A stretch of DNA of 64,000 nt. Origin: Erythrobacteraceae bacterium (GTDB lineage Bacteria; Pseudomonadota; Alphaproteobacteria; Sphingomonadales; Sphingomonadaceae). Positions 55,897 to 64,000 of the stretch are shown here, one piece after another. Below the pieces are notes generated by a model. That model saw only the letters and a list, made by a program, of their open reading frames with translations. It did not search any database and was not told the origin of the DNA. Position numbers and translations under genes: made by a program. The stretch is taken from assembly GCA_027489065.1 (NCBI GenBank), contig JAIYAM010000008.1:1-64000 (forward strand), read 5' to 3'. Positions within the stretch are counted from its first letter, which is position 1; every line of letters starts with the position of its first letter.

Positions 55897-56361
55897 TCAG
55901 GCGCAAGCCTTGCAGAGGCCCCGAATCTCTAGCACCGGACGCTCCGCCTTGAAGTCGCGCGAGATGGCGATGGCGCGCACCGCGCGGCTCACCTCCTCGT
56001 CATCGACATGGGCGGCCTCACCGCATTCGTCGCAAACGAGGAAGATGCAATCGTGCGCGCAACCCGGGTGCGTGTTGGCGAGATAGGCATTGGCGCTTTC
56101 GACCCGCATCGCGAGGTTGTTCGCCACGAACACGTCGAGAATGCGGTACACCGAATTGGGCGCAACCCGCTTGCCCCGCGCGGCGGAGAGGTTGTCTGCG
56201 ATGTCGTAAGCCGAGACAGGGCGCTCGTGCCGGGCAAGCTCGGCGAAGACAGCCTCGCGCATCGCCGTCCACTGCTCGCCCGCCTCGACCAGCGCGCGCG
56301 CCGCCTCGGCGACGAGGTCGGAGCCGGAGTGTTCTTGGTGGCTGTGCGCGTGCTGTCCCAT
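55897..56361 (-). CDS. zur: Fur-family zinc uptake regulator Zur
   Basis: DNA-binding repressor of 154 residues, Fur superfamily, subgroup Zur by its features. A His-rich N-terminus (HAHSHQEH) precedes the winged helix (VSAYDIADNL, VAPNSVYRILDVF). The structural zinc cysteines are in CDECGEAAHVDD and the C-terminal GLCKACA. Zn-loaded Zur represses zinc uptake genes. A Zur-like box at 2460-2478, in front of the MerC-like gene, is one candidate target. No zinc-transporter genes are adjacent. It is preceded on the same strand by the exported msrA gene, not clearly in one operon. Confidence 0.88.
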   Translation of the reverse strand: MGQHAHSHQEHSGSDLVAEAARALVEAGEQWTAMREAVFAELARHERPVSAYDIADNLSAARGKRVAPNSVYRILDVFVANNLAMRVESANAYLANTHPGCAHDCIFLVCDECGEAAHVDDEEVSRAVRAIAISRDFKAERPVLEIRGLCKACA

Positions 56362-56416
56362 GGCCCCTGATATAGGGGTGCGCGGGCCGATAGCAAAGCC
56401 AGCTTGAGTTGGCAGG

Positions 56417-57097
56417 TTAGCCTGCGTCCTTCAGGAAGCCTGCCTTGTACATCGCCGGGAACATTACCTTGAGCGCGGCCACCTTGGGGGCGTCCCAGCG
56501 AAGGATGTAACCGTGCTTGGGGTTGTTGAGCATGAAGTCCTGATGATAGCCTTCGGCCGGGTAGAAGGCCTTGTAGCTCTCGATCCCGGTGACGATCGGC
56601 TTCTTCCACAGCCCGGCCTTGCCGAGCTGCGCGAGGTAGGCCTTGGCGACGGTCGCTTGTTCGGCGCTGGTTGGAACGATGGCGCTGCGATATTGGGTGC
56701 CCACGTCCGGCCCCTGCCGGTTCTTGAGCGTGGGGTCGGTGACCACCGAGAAGAAGATCCGCAGCAGCTGGTCGTAACGCACCACGGCGGGATCGTAAGT
56801 GACTTTCACCGCTTCGGCATGATCGGTCATGCCGCTCGACACGAGCTCGTAGTTGGCGCTTGCCTTGTTGCCGCCATGGTAGCCGGAAACTGCGCCAGTC
56901 ACGCCCTTGACGTGGCTGAACACGCCTTCGACCCCCCAGAAGCATCCGCCCGCAAAGATCGCGGTCTTGAGGCCCTTGGCTTCCTTGGCGACCTTCGTGG
57001 CCGCGGGCGCGTTGACCGGCTCCTCGGCAATCGCAGGATCGGCACAGGCGCTCAGCGCCAGCGAACCGGCGGCGAGGAGAGTGACGAATTTAATCAT
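56417..57097 (-). CDS. msrA: exported methionine-S-sulfoxide reductase
   Basis: MsrA repairs S-methionine sulfoxide. The 226-residue chain has a lipoprotein signal (LLAAGSLALSAC, Cys18). The catalytic cysteine is Cys52 in AGGCFWGVEGVF. Other conserved blocks are VSGYHGGNKASANYELVSSGMTDHAEAV and the C-terminal EGYHQDFMLNNPKHGYI. Apart from the lipidated Cys18, Cys52 is the only cysteine, so no resolving cysteine is seen. Together with the exported MsrB at 41828 it would repair both sulfoxide diastereomers in the periplasm. Confidence 0.95.
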   Translation of the reverse strand: MIKFVTLLAAGSLALSACADPAIAEEPVNAPAATKVAKEAKGLKTAIFAGGCFWGVEGVFSHVKGVTGAVSGYHGGNKASANYELVSSGMTDHAEAVKVTYDPAVVRYDQLLRIFFSVVTDPTLKNRQGPDVGTQYRSAIVPTSAEQATVAKAYLAQLGKAGLWKKPIVTGIESYKAFYPAEGYHQDFMLNNPKHGYILRWDAPKVAALKVMFPAMYKAGFLKDAG

Positions 57098-57101
57098 GAG
57101 A

Positions 57102-57287
57102 TCAGCCTTCGACGGGCGCGATCACGAACTCTGCCGTGGGGGCGGGGGCCTTGATGAGTTCCGCCGCCTGAGCGGGCGACGCCACTGCCCCACGTCCGTC
57201 CGCCGCGTTCGCACCGATGATCAGGATCGCTCCGAGAAAGAAGCCGATGCCGAAATTGCGGAACAGGTCAGGGGAGAAGAGGCGCAT
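57102..57287 (-). CDS. small single-helix membrane protein
   Basis: About 61 residues, with one predicted transmembrane helix (FGIGFFLGAILIIGANAAD) after a short basic start MRLFSPDLFRN, and an Ala/Pro-rich tail. I do not recognise it. It lies 4 bases upstream of msrA on the same strand and may be co-transcribed, but no strong ribosome site decides the start; a GTG at 57305 is an alternative. Low complexity of the tail makes this call uncertain. Confidence 0.55.
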   Translation of the reverse strand: MRLFSPDLFRNFGIGFFLGAILIIGANAADGRGAVASPAQAAELIKAPAPTAEFVIAPVEG

Positions 57288-57440
57288 GAGAGGCTCGTTG
57301 ATCACGTGTGTATCGCGCCCCTCTGCCCGACGCCGAATTGCGGTCGGATGAACAAGGTCGCAAGGCCGTATTGGGCTGCTGCCCTAAACTGGTTACCTAA
57401 CGGCTGAACAAAAACGGCAATTAAGGGAGCTTTGGGGCAG

Positions 57441-57544
57441 GCCGTTCGCGCCTTGCGACGAGATGCGGGAATTCCTGAAAGGCGCCGGTCTTCTGCGCCC
57501 CTCAGGCACAGAGGCGGTCGAAGAACACTCGCCCTCGAGGCGAG
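57441..57544. other. structured intergenic sequence near purH (ncRNA candidate)
   Basis: The 57306-57554 gap has no supported gene. From 57441 the plus strand can fold as an extended hairpin: an outer helix (TTCG/CGAA and GCCT/AGGC), an asymmetric bubble, and an inner stem CCTGA/TCAGG with GGCGC/GCGCC (57474-57506). A separate 6-bp hairpin CTCGCC/GGCGAG follows at 57528-57544 and could end the purH transcript. The shape is vaguely 6S-like but short, so this is only a candidate. Confidence 0.3.
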
Positions 57545-57554
57545 CGCAACACGA

Positions 57555-59153
57555 TCAGTGCCGGAAATGCCGCATCCCGGTGAAGACCATCGCGAGGCCC
57601 GCTGCGTCGGCGGCGGCGATCACCTCGTCGTCGCGGATCGAGCCGCCCGGCTGGATCACCGCCGTCGCTCCAGCCTCGGCAGCCGAGATCAAACCGTCGG
57701 CGAAGGGGAAGAAGGCGTCCGAGGCGACCGCGCTGCCCTGCGTGCGCGGGGCGGCCCAGCCGTAGGTCTCGGCAGCTTCCCTGGCCTTGATCGCCGCGAT
57801 GCGCGCTGAATCACGGCGGTTCATCTGTCCGGCGCCGATGCCGGCAGTCGCGCCGTCCTTGGCGTAGACAATCGCGTTGGACTTGACGTGCCGCGCCACG
57901 GTCCAGGCGAACAGGCAGTCCTTCAGCTCTTGCTCCGTCGGAGCGCGCTTGGTGACGACCTTGAGGTCGGCGGCGCTAATCGCTCCAGCATCGCGCGACT
58001 GGATCAGCACGCCCCCGGCGATCGTCTTCATCGCAAGGCCGCTGCGGCGCGGATCGGGCAGCTGGCCGCATTCGAGGAGGCGCAGGTTCTTCTTCTTCGC
58101 GAAGATCGCGCGCGCTTCGGCGCTGACAGACGGCGCGATCACCACCTCGGTGAAGATCGCGGAGATGGCCTCGGCAGTGGCGGCATCCAGCTCGGTGTTG
58201 ACCGCGACGATACCCCCGAAGGCAGAGACAGAATCACAGGCCAGCGCCGCTTCCCACGCCGAAAGCAAGGATCCGCCCTGCGCAACACCGCAAGGGTTGG
58301 CATGCTTGACGATGACGACCGCAGGCTCCTGCCCGGCGAATTCCGCCGCCAGTTCCAGCGCGGCATCCGCGTCGTTGAGGTTGTTGTAGCTCAGTTCCTT
58401 GCCCTGAAGCTGGGTCGCCTGCGGCACGCCCTTGGTGCCAACGACCTGCGGCACATAGATCGCCGCAGACTGGTGCGGGTTCTCGCCATAGCGCAGCGTG
58501 TCGGCTCGCTTGAGGGCCACAGGGAGCGTTTCGGGAAACGGGGTCGTCTCGCCCTCCGGATCGCCGAAAGCGAACCAGCTGGCGATCGCGCTGTCATAGG
58601 CGGCGGTGCGGGCATAGGCCTTGCCCGCCATGCGGGTGCGGAAGCCCTGCGTGGTCGCGCCGTCGTTGGCGTCCAGTTCCTCGAGCAGACCCGCATAATC
58701 GGCCGGGTCGGTGAGGATCGTCACGAAGCCGTGGTTCTTCGCCGCCGAACGCACCATCGAGGGCCCGCCGATGTCGATGTTCTCAATGATCTCTTCGCGG
58801 CTTGCACCCTTGGCGACGGTTGCTTCGAAGGGGTAGAGGTTGACCACCACGAGATCGATCGCGCCTATCCCATGCGCCTGCATCGCCGCCACGTGCTCGG
58901 CGTTGTCGCGCAGCGCGAGCAGCCCGCCGTGGACCTTGGGGTGAAGCGTCTTCACCCGCCCGTCCATCATCTCGGGAAAGCCGGTGAGGTCGGAAACGTC
59001 CTTAACCGTCAGGCCGGCGTCCCGCAGAGCCTTGGCGGTGCCGCCGGTGCTGACCAGCTCGACGCCTCTTGCGGCCAAGGCCGAGCCAAGGTCAGCCAAA
59101 CCGGTCTTGTCGGACACTGACAGCAGCGCCCGCTTGATCACACCGTCGGTCAT
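57555..59153 (-). CDS. purH: AICAR transformylase / IMP cyclohydrolase
   Basis: Bifunctional enzyme for the last two steps of purine synthesis, making IMP. The 532-residue chain has an N-terminal IMP cyclohydrolase ([59 protein letters not shown]) and a C-terminal transformylase with the catalytic [19 protein letters not shown] and [17 protein letters not shown] 59153 gives the normal N-terminus. Probably in one unit with the heparinase-like gene, 8 bases upstream. Confidence 0.97.
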   Translation of the reverse strand: MTDGVIKRALLSVSDKTGLADLGSALAARGVELVSTGGTAKALRDAGLTVKDVSDLTGFPEMMDGRVKTLHPKVHGGLLALRDNAEHVAAMQAHGIGAIDLVVVNLYPFEATVAKGASREEIIENIDIGGPSMVRSAAKNHGFVTILTDPADYAGLLEELDANDGATTQGFRTRMAGKAYARTAAYDSAIASWFAFGDPEGETTPFPETLPVALKRADTLRYGENPHQSAAIYVPQVVGTKGVPQATQLQGKELSYNNLNDADAALELAAEFAGQEPAVVIVKHANPCGVAQGGSLLSAWEAALACDSVSAFGGIVAVNTELDAATAEAISAIFTEVVIAPSVSAEARAIFAKKKNLRLLECGQLPDPRRSGLAMKTIAGGVLIQSRDAGAISAADLKVVTKRAPTEQELKDCLFAWTVARHVKSNAIVYAKDGATAGIGAGQMNRRDSARIAAIKAREAAETYGWAAPRTQGSAVASDAFFPFADGLISAAEAGATAVIQPGGSIRDDEVIAAADAAGLAMVFTGMRHFRH

Positions 59154-59161
59154 GATGGAAT

Positions 59162-61048
59162 CTATCCCGTTTTTCTCAGCAGCCAGGAGAATTGCCCTCC
59201 GCTGCGCATTGCCAGTCCCTCGATCACCAACTGCTCGGTGGCATGGGGCCGGCCGTCGCCGTCGACCCACAGGCTGTCCTCGGCAGACAGGGTGATCTCG
59301 CCGGCGCCCGCCCTATCTCCGCCGAGCCGGAATTGCCAGAGCCGTCCATCCGGGAGCAACAGGCTCGCACCGCGCTTGTCGCCGGAGAGCTGGACCTCGA
59401 CCCCGCGCCCGAGGTGGAAACGGATCGCAAAGCCGATCTTGCCGCGCTTGCCGTTCTTCGCAGTGGGCACGAGGATATCCTCGCCGGCGAGCTCGGTGCC
59501 GTCGGCGGAAAGGGTCAGGATGCGCCGGTGGGTAAGGCCGAAGCGACCGGCATAGCCGTCATGCGCGGCCTCGATCCGCGTCGCCTCGCGTCCCTTGCCC
59601 GGGATCATGCGGCGCTCGAACTCGACGGTCTCCACGCCCTTGCCGAGCTGACCGTGAAGCAGGACGGCGGTGGAGTTGGCGTTGTCCAGCACCAGTGTCG
59701 AGAAGGCAGCCGAAGCGCGCAGGCCTTGCCCGATGCGCGCAGGCACCTGGCCGCCGGCAAGTGCCGCGCCGCCGCAGTTGACGACGATCCGCTGCGGCCC
59801 GTCGGAAAGCTCGAAGGCGAGGGTCGAGGCGCAGCCGGTGCGGGCGTGTTTCGCGCGCGGCGGCGGGGCGGTGTCGAACTGGAGGAGCGTGTCGCCCGCC
59901 TTGACGCGGCTGTAACCCCAGCCTGCCGCTTGCGCGAGCGGGCGGGTCCGCACGCCCGATGCCTCGATCACGGCGTTGACGCGGTCCGCGGGAATCGCGC
60001 CCTGCCCCTGCCAGCTCCCCAGCGCGCCGTCGCCGTGGCGCAGCGCCAGCAGCGGCGGGACGAGCAGTTCGCGCATGACGCCCAGAGCGGGGGGCGGAGC
60101 GATGCCGGTCGCCTCATAGCAGGCGAGAAGATCGGTAAGCAGGCCGATTGCGTCCAATTGCGCGGCGGGGCAGCGCGACAGCACGCCGCCGTCCTCGCCG
60201 ACCATGTCACCGAGGGCCGTGACGAGACCCGCCTCGCCATGGAGCCGCCGCGGCTTGCCGTGGGGAAGGAGCAGTCCGGCCGTGACCACGCCTGCCCATG
60301 CGGCCACTTGTCCGAAGCCAGCGGGCTCCTTGGGGGCGCGTTTGTCGAGCCAGTTTGCCGTTTCGGCCATGGCGGCGAGCAACCGTGTCCGCAGGCCCTT
60401 ATCCTGCCCGCCGAGCACCAGCGGCGCGTGGACCAGCCAGGCGAGCAGCCTGAGGCCCGCCAGCTCCGGCTCCCATGCCGGTCCCTTGCCGGGAGCCGGA
60501 TTGGCGCGCAGCCACTGGTTGGCGATCCGCTCGGCCACTCCGGCCCCGTTGGCGCGTCCGGCGCTCGTCGCGAGGTCGGCGAGCCAGCTGAAGGAATGCA
60601 CCACCCGCTCGATGCCGGGGGCATGGTGTGCGGCGGGGGAGAAATCGAAGCTCGCGATCGGCAGGCGCGCTCCGTGGACGAGGAAGTGCCCGGCGCGCAG
60701 AGCCGTCCCTGCAGCGCGGTCGCCGCGATTGGGGCTGTTGGCGGTCGCCAGAAGGCGCAGGGCCTGCGGGCGGCGGAATGGCTGGCTCAGTGCATGGCCG
60801 GGTATGCCCAAGCGATAGGCCAGCCGGATCAGCGCCTCGCCGGGGCCGGACTTGACGGCGATGACATCGGACAGCGCCAGCGCCCGCGAAGGCTCGGCGA
60901 GTTGCGGCTCCGCGGGGGGCGCCGGGGGTGTCTCGGGACGTGCGCCCGGTTCCGATCCGCTCGAAAGGGCCAGCAGCGGCGCATCGCCGATCCGCTCCAC
61001 CAGCGCTTCGGCGCGGGCCGAGGCCGGAGTGCGAAGCAGCGTCGCCAT
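59162..61048 (-). CDS. heparinase II/III-like protein
   Basis: Large protein of 628 residues of the heparinase II/III-like (polysaccharide lyase-type) family. An N-terminal region with Pro-rich segment is followed by an alpha-helical toroid-like part ([32 protein letters not shown]) and a beta-rich C-terminal domain from about residue 360 ([35 protein letters not shown], [16 protein letters not shown]). No clear signal peptide is visible, so the location is uncertain. The start overlaps the rpe stop (TAATG), and purH follows, so it is in a metabolic operon; its real substrate is unknown. Confidence 0.85.
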   Translation of the reverse strand: MATLLRTPASARAEALVERIGDAPLLALSSGSEPGARPETPPAPPAEPQLAEPSRALALSDVIAVKSGPGEALIRLAYRLGIPGHALSQPFRRPQALRLLATANSPNRGDRAAGTALRAGHFLVHGARLPIASFDFSPAAHHAPGIERVVHSFSWLADLATSAGRANGAGVAERIANQWLRANPAPGKGPAWEPELAGLRLLAWLVHAPLVLGGQDKGLRTRLLAAMAETANWLDKRAPKEPAGFGQVAAWAGVVTAGLLLPHGKPRRLHGEAGLVTALGDMVGEDGGVLSRCPAAQLDAIGLLTDLLACYEATGIAPPPALGVMRELLVPPLLALRHGDGALGSWQGQGAIPADRVNAVIEASGVRTRPLAQAAGWGYSRVKAGDTLLQFDTAPPPRAKHARTGCASTLAFELSDGPQRIVVNCGGAALAGGQVPARIGQGLRASAAFSTLVLDNANSTAVLLHGQLGKGVETVEFERRMIPGKGREATRIEAAHDGYAGRFGLTHRRILTLSADGTELAGEDILVPTAKNGKRGKIGFAIRFHLGRGVEVQLSGDKRGASLLLPDGRLWQFRLGGDRAGAGEITLSAEDSLWVDGDGRPHATEQLVIEGLAMRSGGQFSWLLRKTG

Positions 61049-61710
61049 TACCTGTTGCCCTTCAGCGCGGCGATGTTCGCGGCATAGGCATCGGGCCCGC
61101 CCTTGAAGGTCGCCGAGCCCGCGACCAGCACGTCGGCCCCCGCCTCGATGCACATCCGGGCGGTCTCGACATTGACGCCGCCGTCGACCTCGAGGTGGAT
61201 GGCGCGGCCCGAGCGGGTGATCATCGACCGGATGCGCGCGATCTTGTCGAGCTGCGAGGCGATGAAGCTCTGCCCGCCGAAGCCCGGGTTGACGCTCATC
61301 ACCAGGATCAGGTCGGCAAGGTCCATGAGGTTGTCGAGCACTTCGACCGGGGTGCCCGGATTGATCACCACGCCCGCCTTCTTGCCCAGCGCCTTGATCG
61401 CCTGAAGCGTGCGGTGGATGTGCGGGCCGGCCTCGGGGTGGACGGTTATGATGTCGGCCCCGGCCTCGGCGAAGGCCTCGAGATAGGGATCGACCGGCGC
61501 GATCATCAGGTGGACGTCGAAGGGCTTGGCGGTGTGCGGGCGGAGGGCCTTGATCACCGCGGGGCCGATCGTGATGTTCGGCACGAAGTGCCCGTCCATC
61601 ACGTCGATGTGGATCCAGTCGGCGCCCGCCGCGTCGATCGCGCGCACCTCTTCTCCCAGACGCGCGAAATCGGCTGAGAGGATCGAAGGGGAGATCAAAG
61701 GTGCAGGCAT
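61048..61710 (-). CDS. rpe: ribulose-phosphate 3-epimerase
   Basis: Interconverts ribulose 5-phosphate and xylulose 5-phosphate in the pentose phosphate pathway. TIM-barrel protein of 220 residues. Family motifs: [35 protein letters not shown] with metal and catalytic Asp, [25 protein letters not shown] and [12 protein letters not shown], which holds the second catalytic Asp. ATG 61710 gives the standard N-terminus [14 protein letters not shown]. First gene of the unit with the heparinase-like gene and purH. A 243-base intergenic stretch precedes it; I saw no gene there. Confidence 0.97.
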   Translation of the reverse strand: MPAPLISPSILSADFARLGEEVRAIDAAGADWIHIDVMDGHFVPNITIGPAVIKALRPHTAKPFDVHLMIAPVDPYLEAFAEAGADIITVHPEAGPHIHRTLQAIKALGKKAGVVINPGTPVEVLDNLMDLADLILVMSVNPGFGGQSFIASQLDKIARIRSMITRSGRAIHLEVDGGVNVETARMCIEAGADVLVAGSATFKGGPDAYAANIAALKGNR

Positions 61711-61953
61711 GGCGCTTCGGGAGGCCCTTCTTGCGACACCCAACTGAAGACGGGTGCAAAACGCCATAGGTCCTCGGCGAATCAAGGGACAAGGCGCGGG
61801 AGCCCGCTTTTCCACCGTGAACGGCAGTTGCCACGTCAATTAAGCCGCAATTCAGCCCGCCTGGGCCAATGGGGCACCATTCCCGCAGGCCTCGAAGAGC
61901 CTAGCGCCCGGCTTGCGCGCCTCTCCCTCTCCCTTTACCCCCCGAGGACCACC

Positions 61954-62493
61954 ATGCTTCGAAACGCCCTCTTCCCCGACCATCGCCGCCGCGGCACCCT
62001 TGCGCTCGCGCTGACCGGCTCCGCGCTCGCCGGACTGGTCACTTCCACTGCGGCCGCCGCGCCAGTGGCCCTCGGCAGCAAGATCGGCAACGACATGAGC
62101 CGGTGCGCTGCAGGCAAGGGTCCGGCGGTCCGGCTCGATGTGACGGGCCTGAAGTCCGCCGACGGCAACCTGTTCGTGCGCACCTATTACGCACGCAGCG
62201 GCGACTGGCTGAAGAGCAAGCGCTACATCCACCGCATCGAGGTGCGGCCGAGGAAGGGCACCACCAGCGTGTGCATCCCGCTTCCCGCCGCCGGGGACTA
62301 CGCGATCACCGTGCAGCACGACGCCAACGGCAACCGCGACACCGACTTCTCGACGGACGGGGCGGGGGTCTCGAACAACGTCAAATTCGGGAATTTCCTC
62401 GGCGTGATCCCGCGTCCCCCGGGGGTCGACAAGGCCCGCTTCAGCGCCGGAGCGGGCATCACCCGGATGAGCATCGCGGTGCAGTACCAGTAA
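61954..62493 (+). CDS. secreted DUF2141 protein
   Basis: Exported protein of 179 residues. Signal peptide about 1-38 (GTLALALTGSALAGLVTSTAAAAP). A DUF2141 beta-sandwich domain follows, with VRLDVTGLKSADGNLFVRTYY, IPLPAAGDYAITVQHDANGN and FSTDGAGVSNNVKFGNF. Function of the family is unknown. The start is fixed by GAGGA 5 bases upstream; the longer frame to 61828 has no such site. It is convergent with a nucleotidyltransferase-like gene, 8 bases apart. Confidence 0.85.
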   Translation: MLRNALFPDHRRRGTLALALTGSALAGLVTSTAAAAPVALGSKIGNDMSRCAAGKGPAVRLDVTGLKSADGNLFVRTYYARSGDWLKSKRYIHRIEVRPRKGTTSVCIPLPAAGDYAITVQHDANGNRDTDFSTDGAGVSNNVKFGNFLGVIPRPPGVDKARFSAGAGITRMSIAVQYQ

Positions 62494-62501
62494 GCGGAAG
62501 G

Positions 62502-63416
62502 TCAGCTGCCCCGCTTCTGGCGACGGCGGTGCCGACTGAGGTTCCACAGCACAGCCGGCGCGGCGAGCAGCGGGAAGCGTTCGCGCAGCGGCGTGAGTTC
62601 GATGGCCATCCCGGTATGCCGCTCGATCTTCCAGGTGGCGTAGCGCGCGGCGCCTTCGAAGGTGGTGCTCGCCTTGAGCAGGCGGAGCAGGTTCAGCGGT
62701 TTGCCGAGCCGTCGCCGCTTGCTCCACCACGTGTGGATGCGCGCCCGTTCGGCGTCGGGCAGCTGCGGGCTGAGCATCGCGCCGTCCTGACCGGGCGCAA
62801 TTCCCGCCGCCGTCAACGCAAGCGGCAGGAGCCCTGCGAAATGCGCGGCATTGACCGAGAGGATGTCATCCTCGCGCCCGCGTTTCTCGACCCGGAACTC
62901 GGCCTGGTAGGTCGCGCGGAACAAGGCGCGCCAGTAATCCTCTGCCGTACCGCTTGCAGGACCGAGCGCCGCAGCGAGCCTCGCGGCGGTGGCCGAGGCG
63001 GCCATCAATGCCGCGATCACCTCCGCGCGTGCGCCGGCGTCCGCCGTCCAGACCAGCGCGCTAGGCTGGACGAAGCGTGCCCAGATGGTGGTGTCGACAG
63101 TCTCGCCCCCGGCAGCACGCGCAAAGGTGGCAAGGCGCATGGTCGCGACCTTCGCGCGCAGCGTCAGGTTGTCATGCGGTCGCTCATGATAGCTCACGCG
63201 CGGCCAGATCGTCTCCTCCTTGGATCCGGCCAGGAGGATGTAGAAATCGAGCACGCCGTCGAGGGATCCGGTGCGCAGGTTCGATCCGTAGAACAGCACG
63301 GCCCGCGCGCCCGAAGCCTCGGCCAGGGCGCCTGCGAAGTCGGCGACAGCAGGATCGACAGGGGCTGCGAGGCGCGCGGCGATCCGCTCGGCCAGCGCCG
63401 AGGTGGCAGCGTTCAT
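62502..63416 (-). CDS. predicted nucleotidyltransferase-fold protein
   Basis: 304-residue protein. Near the N-terminus AVLFYGSNLRTGSLDGVLDFYILL resembles the GS-x-D-x-D pattern of the polymerase-beta nucleotidyltransferase fold, and a later WRALFRATYQAEFRVEKRG helix is conserved-looking. I cannot name it. Phosphatidate cytidylyltransferase-like (Tam41-type) proteins are one possibility, which fits the lipid-kinase-like gene 10 bases upstream, but this is inference. The ATG at 63416 gives an N-terminus without odd Arg/Ser-rich sequence. Confidence 0.65.
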   Translation of the reverse strand: MNAATSALAERIAARLAAPVDPAVADFAGALAEASGARAVLFYGSNLRTGSLDGVLDFYILLAGSKEETIWPRVSYHERPHDNLTLRAKVATMRLATFARAAGGETVDTTIWARFVQPSALVWTADAGARAEVIAALMAASATAARLAAALGPASGTAEDYWRALFRATYQAEFRVEKRGREDDILSVNAAHFAGLLPLALTAAGIAPGQDGAMLSPQLPDAERARIHTWWSKRRRLGKPLNLLRLLKASTTFEGAARYATWKIERHTGMAIELTPLRERFPLLAAPAVLWNLSRHRRRQKRGS

Positions 63417-63426
63417 GGCGCGGGAC

Positions 63427-64000
63427 TCATGGAGTGACGAAGACGAGCTCCGGGCCCTGCTCGATCCGGTAATCGCCCGCCGGAAAGGCCTCCCCATCGA
63501 GGATGAACTGATCCTCGATCGACAGGCTGAACTGGGTGGCGGCCAGTTGGTGAATGCCGCGTTCGCGCAGGGGCCCGCGCACCTTGCCGAGCAGGATCAG
63601 CGGGACGAGCGCGGTGGTGCGCCGCGAGATCTGGTCGACCGCAACGAGCTTCAGCCCGCTCTTGAGGGCACCGAACGGCTTGATCCCGGCCGGCAGCCGC
63701 TCGAGCGTCGAGGCGAACAGCAGCTGGCGCATCGCCGGATCGCCGCGGCCGCTGTGCGCCATCGGTGCGTCGCTCGCGCCGAGGCCAATCTGCATTTTCG
63801 CGCCGCGCCGCCACGGATTGGAGCGCCCGGCGAACAGCGATTGCAGCAGCGCCCACGTCCCCGTCACCGCGACGACCATCGAATTGAAGGCGCCCAGCTT
63901 GTGCGCGCTCTGTCCGGCCTGCGTTGCCTTGGTGAAGGCGCCAGCGCCCAGCACGAAGCCCATGGCACTCGGGGCTGCTTCCGTTTTCACGGGCTCCTTG
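63427..64000 (-). CDS. diacylglycerol/lipid kinase family, partial
   Basis: The frame runs open to the window edge, so the N-terminus is missing. About 190 residues remain, matching the C-terminal part of lipid/diacylglycerol kinases: FVLGAGAFTKATQAGQSAHKLGAFNSMVVAVTG, then a beta-rich end with QFSLSIEDQFILDGEAFPAGDYRIEQGPELVFVTP (the DAGK C-terminal D-G-E strand). The catalytic GGDG motif would lie outside. Next to the nucleotidyltransferase-like gene, suggesting a lipid-modifying unit. Confidence 0.8.
   Translation of the reverse strand, partial: KEPVKTEAAPSAMGFVLGAGAFTKATQAGQSAHKLGAFNSMVVAVTGTWALLQSLFAGRSNPWRRGAKMQIGLGASDAPMAHSGRGDPAMRQLLFASTLERLPAGIKPFGALKSGLKLVAVDQISRRTTALVPLILLGKVRGPLRERGIHQLAATQFSLSIEDQFILDGEAFPAGDYRIEQGPELVFVTP

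Noticed and set aside
61711..61953. Extra gene in the 243-base gap before rpe and the DUF2141 gene
   Set aside because: Open frames here are extensions of the neighbouring genes without ribosome sites or similarity; the gap probably holds two divergent promoters that I could not place exactly.

Overview
The window is a GC-rich stretch of ordinary, densely packed bacterial chromosome. It most likely comes from a Sphingomonadales alphaproteobacterium, probably an Erythrobacteraceae-type organism. The inference rests on gene content: a ThiS-ThiG fusion, a large NAD-dependent glutamate dehydrogenase, a CYP153-like P450, a heme A synthase of the alphaproteobacterial type, DXP-pathway isoprenoid synthesis, many ATGA overlaps and high-GC codon use. 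I saw no transposase, integrase, phage gene or CRISPR array, and no island of foreign base composition.

Layout. 1-2371 (minus): rpsI (cut by the window edge), rplM, cutA and heme A synthase. 2460-4801 (plus): a MerC-like membrane protein behind a Zur-like box, the thiSG fusion, then a Fur-box-like promoter driving an unknown gene and a ribbon-helix-helix protein. 4804-4907: a perfect ParB-binding parS palindrome followed by helically phased GGTCTGG repeats. 4925-9778: murA, galU and a YqiJ-flotillin pair. 9856-12904: an acyl-CoA synthetase/P450 operon with its terminator. 12974-17847 (minus): an M23 peptidase, a ferritin-like protein, 1-Cys Bcp and GlnE. 18003-21729 (plus): M28 peptidase, agmatine deiminase family protein and a DUF1223 protein. 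21742-23939 (minus): thrS, preceded by a threonine-rich leader peptide and mutually exclusive RNA segments. 24036-25580: a coupled membrane protein/XRE regulator/exported hydrolase operon. 25595-28027: PhoD and an unknown protein. 28108-37965: ABHD10-like hydrolase, TPR protein, LLM oxidoreductase, glutamate dehydrogenase, ferredoxin reductase and queG. 38012-42982: NatAB-like ABC exporter, CYP153-like P450, exported MsrB and PilZ protein. 43123-46083: tRNA-Leu(TAA), a cation/proton antiporter, ihfB and a GntR regulator. 46280-51883: POT peptide transporter, two exported amidohydrolase-like proteins, FKBP isomerase and NnrU. 51884-64000: crotonase, MlaA, dxs, Zur, exported MsrA, purH, a heparinase-like protein, rpe, a DUF2141 protein, a nucleotidyltransferase-like protein and a lipid kinase cut by the window edge.

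Functional links. Periplasmic methionine repair is split between MsrB and MsrA, and both lack an obvious resolving cysteine. Two P450s and one P450-type reductase are scattered, with no ferredoxin in view. A peptide importer sits beside exported amidohydrolases. A Zur gene and a distant Zur-like box may form a small zinc regulon. The most interesting signals are regulatory: the thrS leader/attenuator, the parS site with phased repeats, and the iron- and zinc-type operators.
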